Assembly: GCA_973895155.1 (NCBI GenBank)
Contig: OZ316898.1
Span: 21,080,001-21,144,000, forward strand
Source: Marsupella aquatica
Taxonomy: Eukaryota > Marchantiophyta
Reading direction: 5' to 3'
DNA length: 64,000 bases
The translations under genes and the position numbers were made by a program. The notes under the pieces were generated by a model, which made no database searches, was not told where the DNA came from, and saw only the letters and a program-made list of their open reading frames with translations. Positions 45,516 to 55,334 of this stretch are shown here, in pieces (positions within the stretch are counted from its first letter, which is position 1; each line of letters begins with the position of its first letter).

Positions 45516-47549
45516 ACATTTCAAGAGTTGGAATATGGAATACATTTTGTTTACATTTTATTGTACTCTCCTCAGGTACTGACGTTTAAAGAACGGGTAG
45601 TCGGTGCTAGTCTTAAGTAATGATGAAGCGGGTTCACGACCTAGGGTGTAGAGTTAACCCTCGAGACCGTCATTATGGGGGCTTGTTGAACTTGGGAGCG
45701 AGGGTGTGTTCCAAGGATTGGGGGCAGGGTGAGTGTTTTGAAAACACAACGGGCTTGAGCGTAAATGCATTCCAAAATGCGTGAGCTGGGAAAGAGTTTG
45801 AAAATCAATACTAACGACTTGAAACCGAGTCTGTGGCCATGGTGATGAGCTTTCCAATTCATACAACAATGTTTTCAATCGCGTCCACCAGAGACACACG
45901 TAGTACTACAAAGATCTCTTTTCGATAGATCTCAACTGCTCGAACTGAACTTAGCTATTTAAGTTTGGGGTTCATTCTTGATTCAGCCCTGCCAATCTAC
46001 TCTCCACCTCTTGCTGATGCGGTTGTGCTGTCAAATTTAGTGGGACATTGCAATGAAGTGAGGCACTTATTTTCGTTATTTGTCAATGTGGACAGGAGGA
46101 AATTCAATTGATTCACTAGGAGCTTCGATAGATTCAATTGGTTCTCTATAGTCTGAAATTTTAGCCTGTCCGGGAGCCCTATCATCTAAAATCGGAGCCT
46201 CTCTTCGCTCCTTGCACTCCTCCTTCGACAAGCTTGAATGTGGATCTACTTGAATGCCCGTTCTCTCTTTTCAGCTCTTAGCTGCACGGATGGAAACTGG
46301 CGGAGTGTGCCTATTGGAGCTCATGTTTAGTATACAGCAGTAGCAAGAAAATGATCCAAGCAACAAGAGCGGGGCGGGGCGGGGCAGGGCAGGGCCGGGC
46401 AGGGCAGGCGGCTGTAACCCATGTGGTGGTCTCCATCGGAGGCCAAATCCAGTGCTCTGTGAGAATTTTGACCGGTGCCATTTCCTCATTTTTTCCAGTT
46501 CAGCTGGGTTTTCTGGTGTTTGCATGTGCGACAAAAGGTCTGACCTTGAATCGGGTATTGGCATTGTTTTGTTGATCCTTTTACCTAGCGAGGGTTGAAA
46601 GTGGAGGGTGGATTGGATCATGGTGAGAGGCTTCGGGAGGACCCAGTGGCTGCCCAGATCCTGCTTGGATCATGGTACAACAACAGCAGGTGCAGAAGAC
46701 ATAGAAGAAGTAGTAGTTTTTGTTGACGAGTTCTGAATTGGATTAGGCTGAATTAATTGCAGTGGTGATGGGCGGAACTGTGGCTCAAGTTAGTAGTACT
46801 CTCATGATTCCCGACAGTACCCTGTGATTTTGTAATCCTGTGAAAGACAAAAATATGTCATTCACCAAGAGGCCATCTTCCAAGGAGACGACCTGGACGT
46901 GAATTTGTGTTTGGTTCTGACGAATTTGTGATTAAGCGTTGTGGAGAGAGTTTAGGGTTGTAAAATTCTTTGGAATCCATTTTGCCATGTTTTAATTTAG
47001 GGGTTAAGCTGGGCCGAGGCTGATGCTGCAAGGTAGAGCAGCACAGCTGGACATGTTCCATCGCAATCGGTGTCCCATATGCGAGAAACATCTGTTGCAG
47101 CCTGGCCAGTTGATGTTGATTCTGGCAAAAAGTGGCAGGGAATCGATTGGCAACTACCCCAGTCCAGCCCAACTATCAGTACTCAGCAGCTTATTGCAGA
47201 TAGAGAAATGGCTTCAGTATAATAAGCTTAGAAGAACAGGTTGCAGTGTTGCACTCCTGTTCAGCATGGAAAGCATGACGTGAGTCTTTTGGAGATTCCA
47301 AGTAAATGATCAAAAAGGAGCTGGGGCTCTCTTCAGCCGGACTATATATGAAGCAACCTGAAAGAATTGTTGTCTTCAGTTTCGGTTTTTTTTTTCAATC
47401 AGGTTAAATTGAAGCCAAACGTTTTTCAATTCATTGTATTGTACAACACAGGAGCTATCAGATTTGGAACCTTTTAAATAACTTGGTATCATTTGCGTGA
47501 AGAAGATCAATCCAATTTTGTACAATAATCCAAACAAATTTCTGCGCGC
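45516..47549. other. Non-coding region left of the Ty3/gypsy element
   Basis: No gene is supported. Short ORFs near 45641, 46271 and 46858 on the minus strand show no domains. The G-rich run at 46370 is the only marked structure. The last five bases, CGCGC (47545-47549), are the expected left target duplication of the retrotransposon. Confidence 0.4.
46370..46412 (+). repeat. G-rich GGGGC/GGGCA run with quadruplex potential
   Basis: Eight G-runs of three or four bases are separated by one or two bases, e.g. CGGGGCGGGGCGGGGCAGGG, fitting the usual pattern for G-quadruplex formation on the plus strand. Confidence 0.7.
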
Positions 47550-47907
47550 TGTGACGCCGCCGGTATGGCGGTTAATGAGTGATTCAGTCTAACTGCGCTC
47601 GGCACGCGTGTTAGGAGGGTCTTAGGCCGCTATTATTAGCATAACGACAGTATTTAGGTAATCATTAGGGGTAGGACATCATTAGACAATAAGGGGGACT
47701 TCAGGTTCGGGCTGGCGGCGGGTCGCTATTCGCACACCCGGGTTACGAGCGTGGAAGGGCCCCTCCCTCGGATCCGTATAACGAACTTAAGGAAGCGGCC
47801 ACTGACGCATGCTGACTCAGACCGGCGGAGTGGCCGGTACACCACAAGCGTGAGCGGTTCAGCCTATGGGCGTCGAGGAGACGTCGGGGATCGACAAGCC
47901 CTCAAAG

Positions 47908-47914
47908 TATAAAA
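47908..47914 (+). promoter_or_regulatory. TATA box of the 5' LTR
   Basis: TATAAAAGGGG, 358 bp into the LTR. Transcription would start around 47937-47942, about 75 bp before the ATG of the LTR ORF. The identical sequence is kept in the 3' LTR at 62672. Confidence 0.75.
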
Positions 47915-48015
47915 GGGGAGCCAACCCTTTGTAGTGCACCAGTCCATCAGTCCGCGCGCTAGCTTTGACCCCAGCTCTCTCGTTCTCTCTAGGTCGCCAC
48001 TACTATCTCCTCTGA

Positions 48016-49737
48016 ATGTCGCACACGATCCTCTCCAGCTCGGCCATTCGATTCTGGACGCAGTTCCTATCTACCGGAAGGCACTTGGCCGATTCATTGA
48101 AACACGCCAACCCGCGCCGATACAAAATCGAACGTGAATACGAGAGAGCCATCCGCCTAGCAGGACGACACCACTACGTCCTTAACTTTGACTACCCGTC
48201 TCAGAGCGAGCTTTTCCGACCAGCAGAGGTATCTGGGTACTTCTTCAACGGAGACAAATATATCGGGTTCTGGGAAGCATTGCTTTGGCTTCCGGACGAG
48301 GTCTTCAACATCCTGGGTACAATCGACCTGTAGCGACATCACTTCGACCACATCCCTGCCCGGGTTTGGGCTGTCATTAACGGCGAGTCCAGTACCAACC
48401 GTTCGACAAGGGCGTCCGCACTTGCTTCGGAGAACTTCTACCAGCACCTATAGAGCTTCATGGGAACTCGGCCATCAACCAACATGACCAACTCAGCCGT
48501 GCCCGTACCCGTACCCGTGCCCATGCAACCCCAGCCTCAACCTCAGGCTCAGCTTCAGCTTCAGCCTCAGCCGCAGCCTAGCCAAACCCCACCACCTATC
48601 ACCCAGCCAGCACAGGTACGCTCCGTCATCAACGCTGTGGATCTTAGCGATGACGACGAGGCTACCCCACCCTTGACCAGGCGGCCCAGAGGAACAAGCG
48701 CTCGGGGGGCCGACACTATATCGTCCCCACCCCCTGCTCTGACCCCAGGAGCGGCCCCAGCAGACAACATGGTGACCGTGGCCGCCCCGGGCCCGTTACC
48801 AACGGCAGTGGCACTCCCCAGGCCCGATCGGGAGGATGGGGAAGTATCACCTTCCCCGAGTCAGTCACGGGGAAAGAAGAGGAAGGAATCCGCCACTGCA
48901 TCCGGGTTACCGTTGGCCACGGTAGCCGTAGCCAAGGTGACGATGCACCGCATGGGGGAAAACGTTCACAGCAACATCCTCCATCCCAAGCATGCGGTGT
49001 ACCTGAAGACTCAGGGATTTGAGCACCTCACCTCTCTCCCCTGGAACACTTGCAGGTACTACTGGGAGGACATGACAGAATTCATCAAGAATTATGACGA
49101 CGTACGTCAACAGACTCGGCTGCGGGGAAGGAATATGTCCCTCACAGAAGAACGGCTCAAGATGATCTTCGGGTTACCCGAAGGTGACCATCGAGTCGAA
49201 TCACGGGCTCCCGGGGGCAAGGGGGCCAAGTACCAATCTTCAAGTTTTCCCTCAGAGGGAGCAGTAGACAACGGGTTCGTGATGAGGACCTGCCTCATGC
49301 CCGAGATAGCTGAGCGGCTGGAGTTCCAAAGGTACGCTCTCCACATGATGGAACCCCGGGGGGAGATCTCCGTCGCCCAGGTTATCCAGGTCGAGAACTA
49401 TCGACCTAGGAAATGGGCGTCGTACTTTGCTAAGAAATTCCATGAAGAGATGGAGCGGCAAAGGAAGACGCTGTACATTGGTGGGAAGGCGTATTTCGCT
49501 AGCCACATCGAAATTATTCTTGAGTGGTACGCCCGGTTTGATCGACGAACCCTTCCCCGCATCAACGTTACAAAGTTGGTCCCAGCTAGGTGGGTTTTTC
49601 CGGCATTGGAGAGACGGCCCCAACCCGAGGCCCGAAGTCCAGTGGACACGCCAGCTTCACCCACCCCACCTCCACAAATAGCTGTAATCGTAACCGAGGA
49701 GGCGCCGGAGGGGTCGGTCGGCGCAACCGTTGATGCG
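48016..49737 (+). pseudogene. LTR-resident ORF, 5' part (plant-mobile-domain-like)
   Basis: The ATG at 48016 opens a frame with two TAG stops (48331 and about 48451) and is then open to the insertion of copy D. The first part carries a segment with YFFNGDKYIGFWEALLWLP, comparable to FLGGELIKDEFLWTP in copy D. After a Gln/Pro-rich and Ser-rich linker comes the central domain: LTSLPWN, TEFIKNYD, MIFGLPEGDHRV, NGFVMRTC, EISVAQV and an IGGKAYFASHIEIILEWYA end. The order and spacing match copies D and E, so these are homologous. Both TAG codons would be Gln by a single C-to-T reversal. The frame continues at 54402 after the insertion. Confidence 0.82.
49733..49737 (+). repeat. Left target-site duplication of copy D
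   Basis: ATGCG here is repeated directly after the element at 54397-54401. Confidence 0.9.
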
Positions 49738-49852
49738 TGTGATGCCTAGACAGGAATCACTCGGCCGGTTAAGTGGGTAAAGCAGGAAGGCACCCTAGGA
49801 ACACCTTAGTATAGGGACAAAACAAGGAAAATATAAACAATTAGGGGCAACC

Positions 49853-52800
49853 ATGGAACCCGGGCCGAGGCCGGAGGTAAGGCTGAGGGTGAAAACCCGA
49901 TTAGGGTTAGGGCGCGTTAAGCGTCGGCGGCTAGGAAGGATCAACGGGAAGAAGGACCGGCAGAGGAGAGGGGTAAGGAGCGCTTGCAGGAGATGGTGGC
50001 TCATTTGCGAGCACGAACTAGGCAGACGACTACGGGAGGCCAACTACTGTCAGCTGCTTAGGCAAGCACTCGGGGAGAGAGTAGATACCGACGATCGACC
50101 TAAGGAGGGTACGAGCAACGTCAATCAAGCGGCACATTTCTGGGGATGCCTGTTCGAACGGGCAACTGAGTACATCAAGACTTACGAGGACGAGGAATCA
50201 GAAAGGGCAGCTCGAGAACGGCAGGAGCTCGCTCGATTGTGGGAGCTGCAGAAGACGGCTTTCTTAGGAGGCGAACTCATCAAGGACGAGTTCCTGTGGA
50301 CGCCTACTTCCAATCAACTCGACGATCTTCTGTTTTGCAAAGACAGTGTCGTCGGCATCCGAGAGGCCATCAAGAACTGCAACGACATACACTGGGAATT
50401 AAAGGGTAGCACGGAAAGGTGGACCCAGGCAACGGTGCTAGGAGAAACCTCCACGGCAGCAGAGATGAAGAGGAAGGGAGCCGTCAACGATGAAGCCACC
50501 CCGGCAAAAAGAACGAGGTCGGCGGCACCAAAGAAGCCAGCCGAGCAGCAGAGCAGGAGGCAGGGAGAAGCCGAAGAGGAGGAGGTCGATCCCATCAAGG
50601 CCATTCCAACCAGGGATGACACCTGGAAGGGCTGGGCGGCAACCCTACCGGTGGAGGTGCAACTACATTTTGCACGGGAGGAGGATGCATGCTTTACGGC
50701 CATGCAGACCAAGAAGTACCAAGGCTTCATGGCCGGATCCGGCTTAGAGGCCTTTGTAAGATTACCATGGCTGAAGCCGGAGGTACCGGAGTCAGACCTA
50801 TTAGAATTCGTGGGGTCATGGGAACCCGAGACCAATTGCACGAGGATATATGGGAAGGATTTCTATCTTACTCCCAAGGTAATTGCCGAAGTGTTTGGCT
50901 TGCCGATAGGCAATAAGACCAAAGTTGATACCAAGAAGACCTTGCCTGACAAGGAGTTCCGGTCGTTCCCCGGGCCATCAACGAAGAATGGCTTCTTCCG
51001 GAACACCTGCACCAACCCGCACATAGGAGAGATGATCGACTTCTTGCGGGTGACCATGCATTGTAACTTGCCGAGGGCAGAGATCGGCAAGGCACAGGTC
51101 TATCTGGTAGAAAGGCCAGACCCAAGCCGGGACTACAACGGGTACCTCCTCAACCAATTGAAGAAGATCTTAAAGGAGGAGCAGCAGGTAATCGGCATGG
51201 GGAGCGTGTCGCGGCTTGGCTATCACATGCCGCTGTTGTGCCGGTATGCCAGAGGTCAGACTTTTGCCCCGGTACTTCCCCTGCAGGTAAGGGCACCCGA
51301 GGAAGCTCCAACGCCGAGGCCGTTGGCTGAGAAGCCTCAACCACCTGTTAGTCCTACGATCGAGCAGGTGTTTAGGCCCAGGAAGGAGGACTTGCCGATG
51401 CAGCAACCAGGCATGCAGAGTCTGCTGAAACTACTGGAGAAAGAAAAGAAATCGGCATCGGCAACAACAACGGCAACGGCAACAATGCAGGACACTACTA
51501 CAGAGGTAGGCCTACACCGGCTCACAAGAGAAAACCCCTTTGCTGGAGACAAGGAGAGAATCAGGCCGGAATCCAAGCCAGGTGTTCGAATGTACGTGGG
51601 AACCTCAAGCTCCGAATCTGAGGCAGAATTGCCTGAAGCTCCTACCGACGAAGAGGAGAGGGAGAAGCCGGACGTCCAAGAGGTAGAGGAGGCAGTGGAG
51701 GACTGCAGCCATGATAATTCCGGCTATGGGTCGGACCATCACGTTCCAGGAGTAAGGACCTGTGGCCGGTTTGTCCCCACACTTCCAAGGGTAGTGCGAG
51801 GGGACCCCAACCAGCAGAGTAGCCCTGAGTCTCCCCCACCAGATGTTGCTCCCCCGAGCTTCGACGGCATAAAACAGACGGTGCAGGAATTTCAGGAGCG
51901 AATCAAGCAGGAGGAGGAGGCCGCCCAGGCTAAGGAAAAGGATTTACCAGGAGGAGATTGGCCGGAGGACATCAGGCGGCTAGCCAAAAAAGGAAGCAAA
52001 CCTCTAGCCACGATTGAAGAGATCCGCAGGACGGCTTGGGAGCAGAGGCCGCGATGGGCGATGCCGATCACTTCTACTTACTCCACCTACGCTAAGAATA
52101 GAGCCATGGAGTATGGTGAGATGTGTGGGGAACTTGCGCTCGGCATCTTTGGAGAGGAGTTGGAGGTAGGACCCTTTTTCCATAGGGAGCAGTTGGAGAA
52201 GCACCAATTAGAAGAAGCGATGGCTTTAGAGAGAAGCAAGAAGGACGAGGTCATTCGGCGGCTTAGGAGGATGGAAGCCGAGATTGAAGATCTAAGGGCG
52301 GCCAAGAAAGCCCAAGATGAACTGCGGATTAAACGACATGAGCTGAACATCATGCAGGGGCAGTTGGACACCGCGCAGGCTGATAATCAGAATATCAAGG
52401 ATAAACTGACTCAGACGCAGGGAGAGTTGGCCGACACGATCAAAGAGAGGGAGAAGTGGAAGCAAGAGCTGAAGAATACAGAGGAGGCCCACATAACAGC
52501 CAACAACCGGGCCATGGCGGAGACCCAAAGAAAGGAATGGGCGTTGAAAGGGGAGCTCGAGAAAATCCGCGGAGCCCTTGAGCAGAAGGAGGCCGAGTTA
52601 GGGAAATCCTATCAAGGGATTATGGCGCTGCAGCAAGAGCTTGCGTCCCTGACGGCCAGCTTCAAGGCCGACCTAAGGGAGAGGGACGAGATGCTCGAAC
52701 AGACTTACGCCAAGATGAACCAGATGGAGTCTGTCATCATTGCAGAGCTCGACAAGGAGCTAAAAGCAACCCAGGAGGAGAGGACTACCTTGAAACAAGA

Positions 52801-53485
52801 ACACGAGGAAGCCCAGAAGGAACTAGAGGAGGCACGCAAGGACCTGGATGAGACCCAGGAGGAGTTGGAGGAAATCACGAGGAAGATGGAGAACCTCCAG
52901 CGGCAGGCCGACAACCAAACGGAGCGGCTGAAGAAACAAGCCGCAGTATTTAGGTGCTTGTCTTCATCAGGCCCAACTCCAATTGGGGCAACCAAGTTAC
53001 CAGGAGTGGTACTGGCCGAAGAAAAAGCTGCGCCAACTGCACCAGTGCCGGAGGTAAGTGGGAAGGGGAAGGGACCAGCCGCCGAACCAGAAAAGAAGAA
53101 AAAGCGGAAACCTTCAGGGTCAAGGAGTAATCCGACTCCACAAGCCGTGGTGACCAAAGAGGTAGAACCAGCACCATCCTCCGACATGAATACGGCAATA
53201 GATCCCGCTATGATCACAGGTGGGGGTGGTGCGGCCCAAGCCGAACTACTCAGTAAGGAGGCCGGTATTCCAGATCCGCCTCTTGAGCAGGCCGGGGAGA
53301 CCGTAGCCGAGGCTGAGGCCGTAACCGATTCTCGAGCCGATGCCGACGCCGATGGTGGACCCAGTCAGGCCGATGGAGAGTTGACTCAGTCAAGGGCAGG
53401 TAATCTGTCAGGGAATGAGCCTACGGCAGTGGCTGAGGAGGAAGCGTTGGGGGCGTCCATTAAGGATCCACCACCGGTGTCGTGA
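49853..53485 (+). CDS. Copy-D protein: plant-mobile-domain-like plus coiled coil, 1210 aa
   Basis: Fully open ORF starting 115 bp inside the element. Residues 1-90 are very basic. Residues about 90-200 form a helical segment (NQAAHFWGCLFE, LARLWELQKTAF, EFLWTP). A basic stretch AKRTRSAAPKK lies near 215. The central domain spans about 255-465 (DDTWKGW, FVRLPWLKPE, VIAEVFGLPIGNKTKV, NGFFRNTCTNPHIGEM, VSRLGYHMPLLCRYA). Then come a Pro/Ser/Glu-rich linker to about 670, a coiled coil to about 1030, and an Ala/Glu-rich tail with KKKKRKPSG near 1080. The central domain resembles plant-mobile-domain or gypsy-type transposon domains found in extra ORFs of plant retrotransposons; which family fits best is unresolved. 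No catalytic motif of a transposase, polymerase or integrase is visible. GAGGTAAGG near 49875 could act as a splice donor, so the first 85 codons may not all be coding. Near-identity with copies B and C indicates recent activity. Confidence 0.87.
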   Translation: MEPGPRPEVRLRVKTRLGLGRVKRRRLGRINGKKDRQRRGVRSACRRWWLICEHELGRRLREANYCQLLRQALGERVDTDDRPKEGTSNVNQAAHFWGCLFERATEYIKTYEDEESERAARERQELARLWELQKTAFLGGELIKDEFLWTPTSNQLDDLLFCKDSVVGIREAIKNCNDIHWELKGSTERWTQATVLGETSTAAEMKRKGAVNDEATPAKRTRSAAPKKPAEQQSRRQGEAEEEEVDPIKAIPTRDDTWKGWAATLPVEVQLHFAREEDACFTAMQTKKYQGFMAGSGLEAFVRLPWLKPEVPESDLLEFVGSWEPETNCTRIYGKDFYLTPKVIAEVFGLPIGNKTKVDTKKTLPDKEFRSFPGPSTKNGFFRNTCTNPHIGEMIDFLRVTMHCNLPRAEIGKAQVYLVERPDPSRDYNGYLLNQLKKILKEEQQVIGMGSVSRLGYHMPLLCRYARGQTFAPVLPLQVRAPEEAPTPRPLAEKPQPPVSPTIEQVFRPRKEDLPMQQPGMQSLLKLLEKEKKSASATTTATATMQDTTTEVGLHRLTRENPFAGDKERIRPESKPGVRMYVGTSSSESEAELPEAPTDEEEREKPDVQEVEEAVEDCSHDNSGYGSDHHVPGVRTCGRFVPTLPRVVRGDPNQQSSPESPPPDVAPPSFDGIKQTVQEFQERIKQEEEAAQAKEKDLPGGDWPEDIRRLAKKGSKPLATIEEIRRTAWEQRPRWAMPITSTYSTYAKNRAMEYGEMCGELALGIFGEELEVGPFFHREQLEKHQLEEAMALERSKKDEVIRRLRRMEAEIEDLRAAKKAQDELRIKRHELNIMQGQLDTAQADNQNIKDKLTQTQGELADTIKEREKWKQELKNTEEAHITANNRAMAETQRKEWALKGELEKIRGALEQKEAELGKSYQGIMALQQELASLTASFKADLRERDEMLEQTYAKMNQMESVIIAELDKELKATQEERTTLKQEHEEAQKELEEARKDLDETQEELEEITRKMENLQRQADNQTERLKKQAAVFRCLSSSGPTPIGATKLPGVVLAEEKAAPTAPVPEVSGKGKGPAAEPEKKKKRKPSGSRSNPTPQAVVTKEVEPAPSSDMNTAIDPAMITGGGGAAQAELLSKEAGIPDPPLEQAGETVAEAEAVTDSRADADADGGPSQADGELTQSRAGNLSGNEPTAVAEEEALGASIKDPPPVS

Positions 53486-54136
53486 CGGTGCAAGGGCGCC
53501 GTTCCTTTTAGGGAGGGCGGACGTGGAGGGAGGAGGCGTGAGTGGGCAGGGCTGGCGCGGATCTCCACGTTTAGGATTAGGATCAGAACCAGGAGCGGCC
53601 CTGACACTTAGCTTAGTGGGATTGCGGTCCCACTGGTAGGAGCAACACTTGTGCTCCTGCCTTGCTGTACATAGGTAGATTCGGGCAAGTAGATTACTGT
53701 TAAGTAGATTAGGCTTACGATGCAAAGAATGGCGGATCCACTACCAGGATAAGTACCTGGGCAGCGGGGAGCTCAGGGCCTCTTCTTTAGCAAGTTTTTA
53801 GTTTGCACCAGCCGGGCTGGGATCAAGTAGTACGAGAAGCTCTTGGTTAGTCATACAGTGACCCTTGTGTATATTCATGTTTCCTCATGCCTAAGAGCTG
53901 AATAGAGTTGGCCTCACGGCTTAGTTCGCAGAACTTGTGTATGAGATGTACTGTTTGTATGGCAAGTGCATGGTATGACTCAGTCAGAATGAGTCATTTT
54001 GCTATTTGTGTGTCGCATTAACTTGTGTGAAGAGTGCCCACATCAACAGAAGGAAGGAAAGTAAGCAGGGGAGTGAGAGTTGGATGTGTCGAGCTGAGAG
54101 AGGTCTTAGCGGCTTAACCAAGCCTATTGGGGATCA

Positions 54137-54150
54137 TTCCGGCGGCGGAA
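54137..54150 (+). other. Motif shared by copy D and the gypsy LTR near their 3' ends
   Basis: TTCCGGCGGCGGAA followed by (T/A)C(C/A)AAAC(C)ATACCTA lies 246 bp before the end of copy D and 170 bp before the proposed end of the gypsy LTR (56046-56059). It also occurs in copies B (near 25775) and C (near 34070) in inverse orientation. It is nearly palindromic. Confidence 0.7.
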
Positions 54151-54401
54151 TCCAAACATACCTAACAAGACGGAGGGGAAGACAGGGGAAGGCCTATATT
54201 AGGCCGGCTACGTATCTCATGACCCGATGAAGGATCTGTCCAGTATATGTGTGTAAAAGGTTAATAGTAGTAGTAGAAGGTTAGCAGCGTCCCATGCCGC
54301 TAAGCCGCGGAAACGGCCTCGCCAAGCACGAAACCTGCGGGAATCGGCTTGAGCTGGGGGGTTTCTTGGGTTTAGGGAGCCATGGGACGCACCACAATGC
54401 G

Positions 54402-55334
54402 ACCCAACTAGCCGGGCTAAGTACAGAAGTTGGTACGGCAGAGGTCTTACCCGAACCCGGGTCTCCCAAGGACCCACTGGTGGCAATTGCAGAGAACCGG
54501 ACATTGCTGCAGGAGGACACTCCAGCCCCTTCCAATGTTATGTCCCCAGGGCTAGACGTCACTGCCCCGGCCCCTGCGCGTGTTGACGTCTGCCCGTGCC
54601 CAAATCCGGACAGGCACAACTTGGACCTCCCGAAACTCTTCGTACAGGGTACGTTTCTGAACGGGCTTCTGGGAGATTTCTCTCATCAAATTTCCCGGGA
54701 TACCAGGGAGTTCATGGCCCGGAAGGTAGCCTGTTTCTTCAATCAGGAGTTGGTTGCCCCAGTAAAGGCAGGTCGGGCCCAGTCGGAGGCCCTTCAGAGG
54801 ATAGAGCGGTACCGGGTGGAGTCCGTGTACCTAAAGAATGAAGTGGCGGCTCAAGAGGCTGAGCTTCTGCAACTACAACCCAAGGTTGCAGCCGCCGATG
54901 AGTTGTTAGCAAAGGCGCACGCTCTTACCGCCCTAGCCGAACAGGCCAAAGCTGGGAACGAGGCCGAGATTACACGACTCCGGAACCAGATTGACAGTTT
55001 GAAGAAACAAGCTATCACCTGGCAGAAAGACCTGGAGGAGGCCGAGGAGCGAGCCCAGCGGGACACGGCGGAGATAGCCACGCTGCAGGCCGAGATAGCG
55101 CGGCTCCAAACCAAGGCCGAGAAGCAGGATCAGCTGGCGGCTAAACTGACGAGCGACGCCCAACAGCTGGAGGAGGCATGTCAGGAGGCAGCAGAGGAGA
55201 CAGACGCGGCGAGGCGAGAGAACGAATCTCTGCTGGACCAGGTCCAGCTCCTCAAAGCGGACAATGACAGGCTTCGAAGGCAGTGGGATGGCCGTTCCCA
55301 TTCGAGCGGCTCTGGCAAGCGTGCCAGGCATTAG
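54402..55334 (+). pseudogene. LTR-resident ORF, 3' part (coiled coil)
   Basis: Continuation of the frame begun at 48016: subtracting copy D and one ATGCG, both parts are in the same phase and total 885 codons including the stop at 55334. It contains a Pro-rich linker, a short conserved block (LPKLFVQGTFLNGLLGDF, EFMARKVACFFNQELVA), then a coiled coil of about 190 residues (ERYRVESVYLKNEVAAQEAE to LLDQVQLLKADNDRLRR) and a basic end SGSGKRARH. The same coiled coil is present in the 3' LTR. It is not translatable with the upstream part while D is inserted. Confidence 0.85.

Larger units (their letters stand above)
49738..54396 (+). mobile_element. Copy D: complete ORF-bearing LTR-like element, 4659 bp, nested in the LTR ORF
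   Basis: It begins TGTGATGCCTAGACAGG and ends CATGGGACGCACCACA, with perfect 5-bp target duplications ATGCG at 49733-49737 and 54397-54401. The ends form a short imperfect inverted repeat (TGTGATGCC against TGTGGTGCG). It contains a single large ORF and no gag-pol or paired LTRs. It interrupts the ORF of the host LTR between two codons; together with one duplication it adds 4664 bp. The 3' LTR has no copy of D, so D arrived after the retrotransposon did. Confidence 0.95.

Noticed and set aside
47934-48137. Alternative frame with a GTG start near the LTR transcription start
   Set aside because: It overlaps the homologous ATG frame from 48016, shows no similarity to the family and has no ATG start.
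25531-54396. Copies B-D as cut-and-paste DNA transposons because of their short inverted ends
   Set aside because: Only about seven of nine terminal bases pair, ends are TG...CA, the target duplication is 5 bp, and no transposase catalytic motif is seen; LTR-type integration explains this better.
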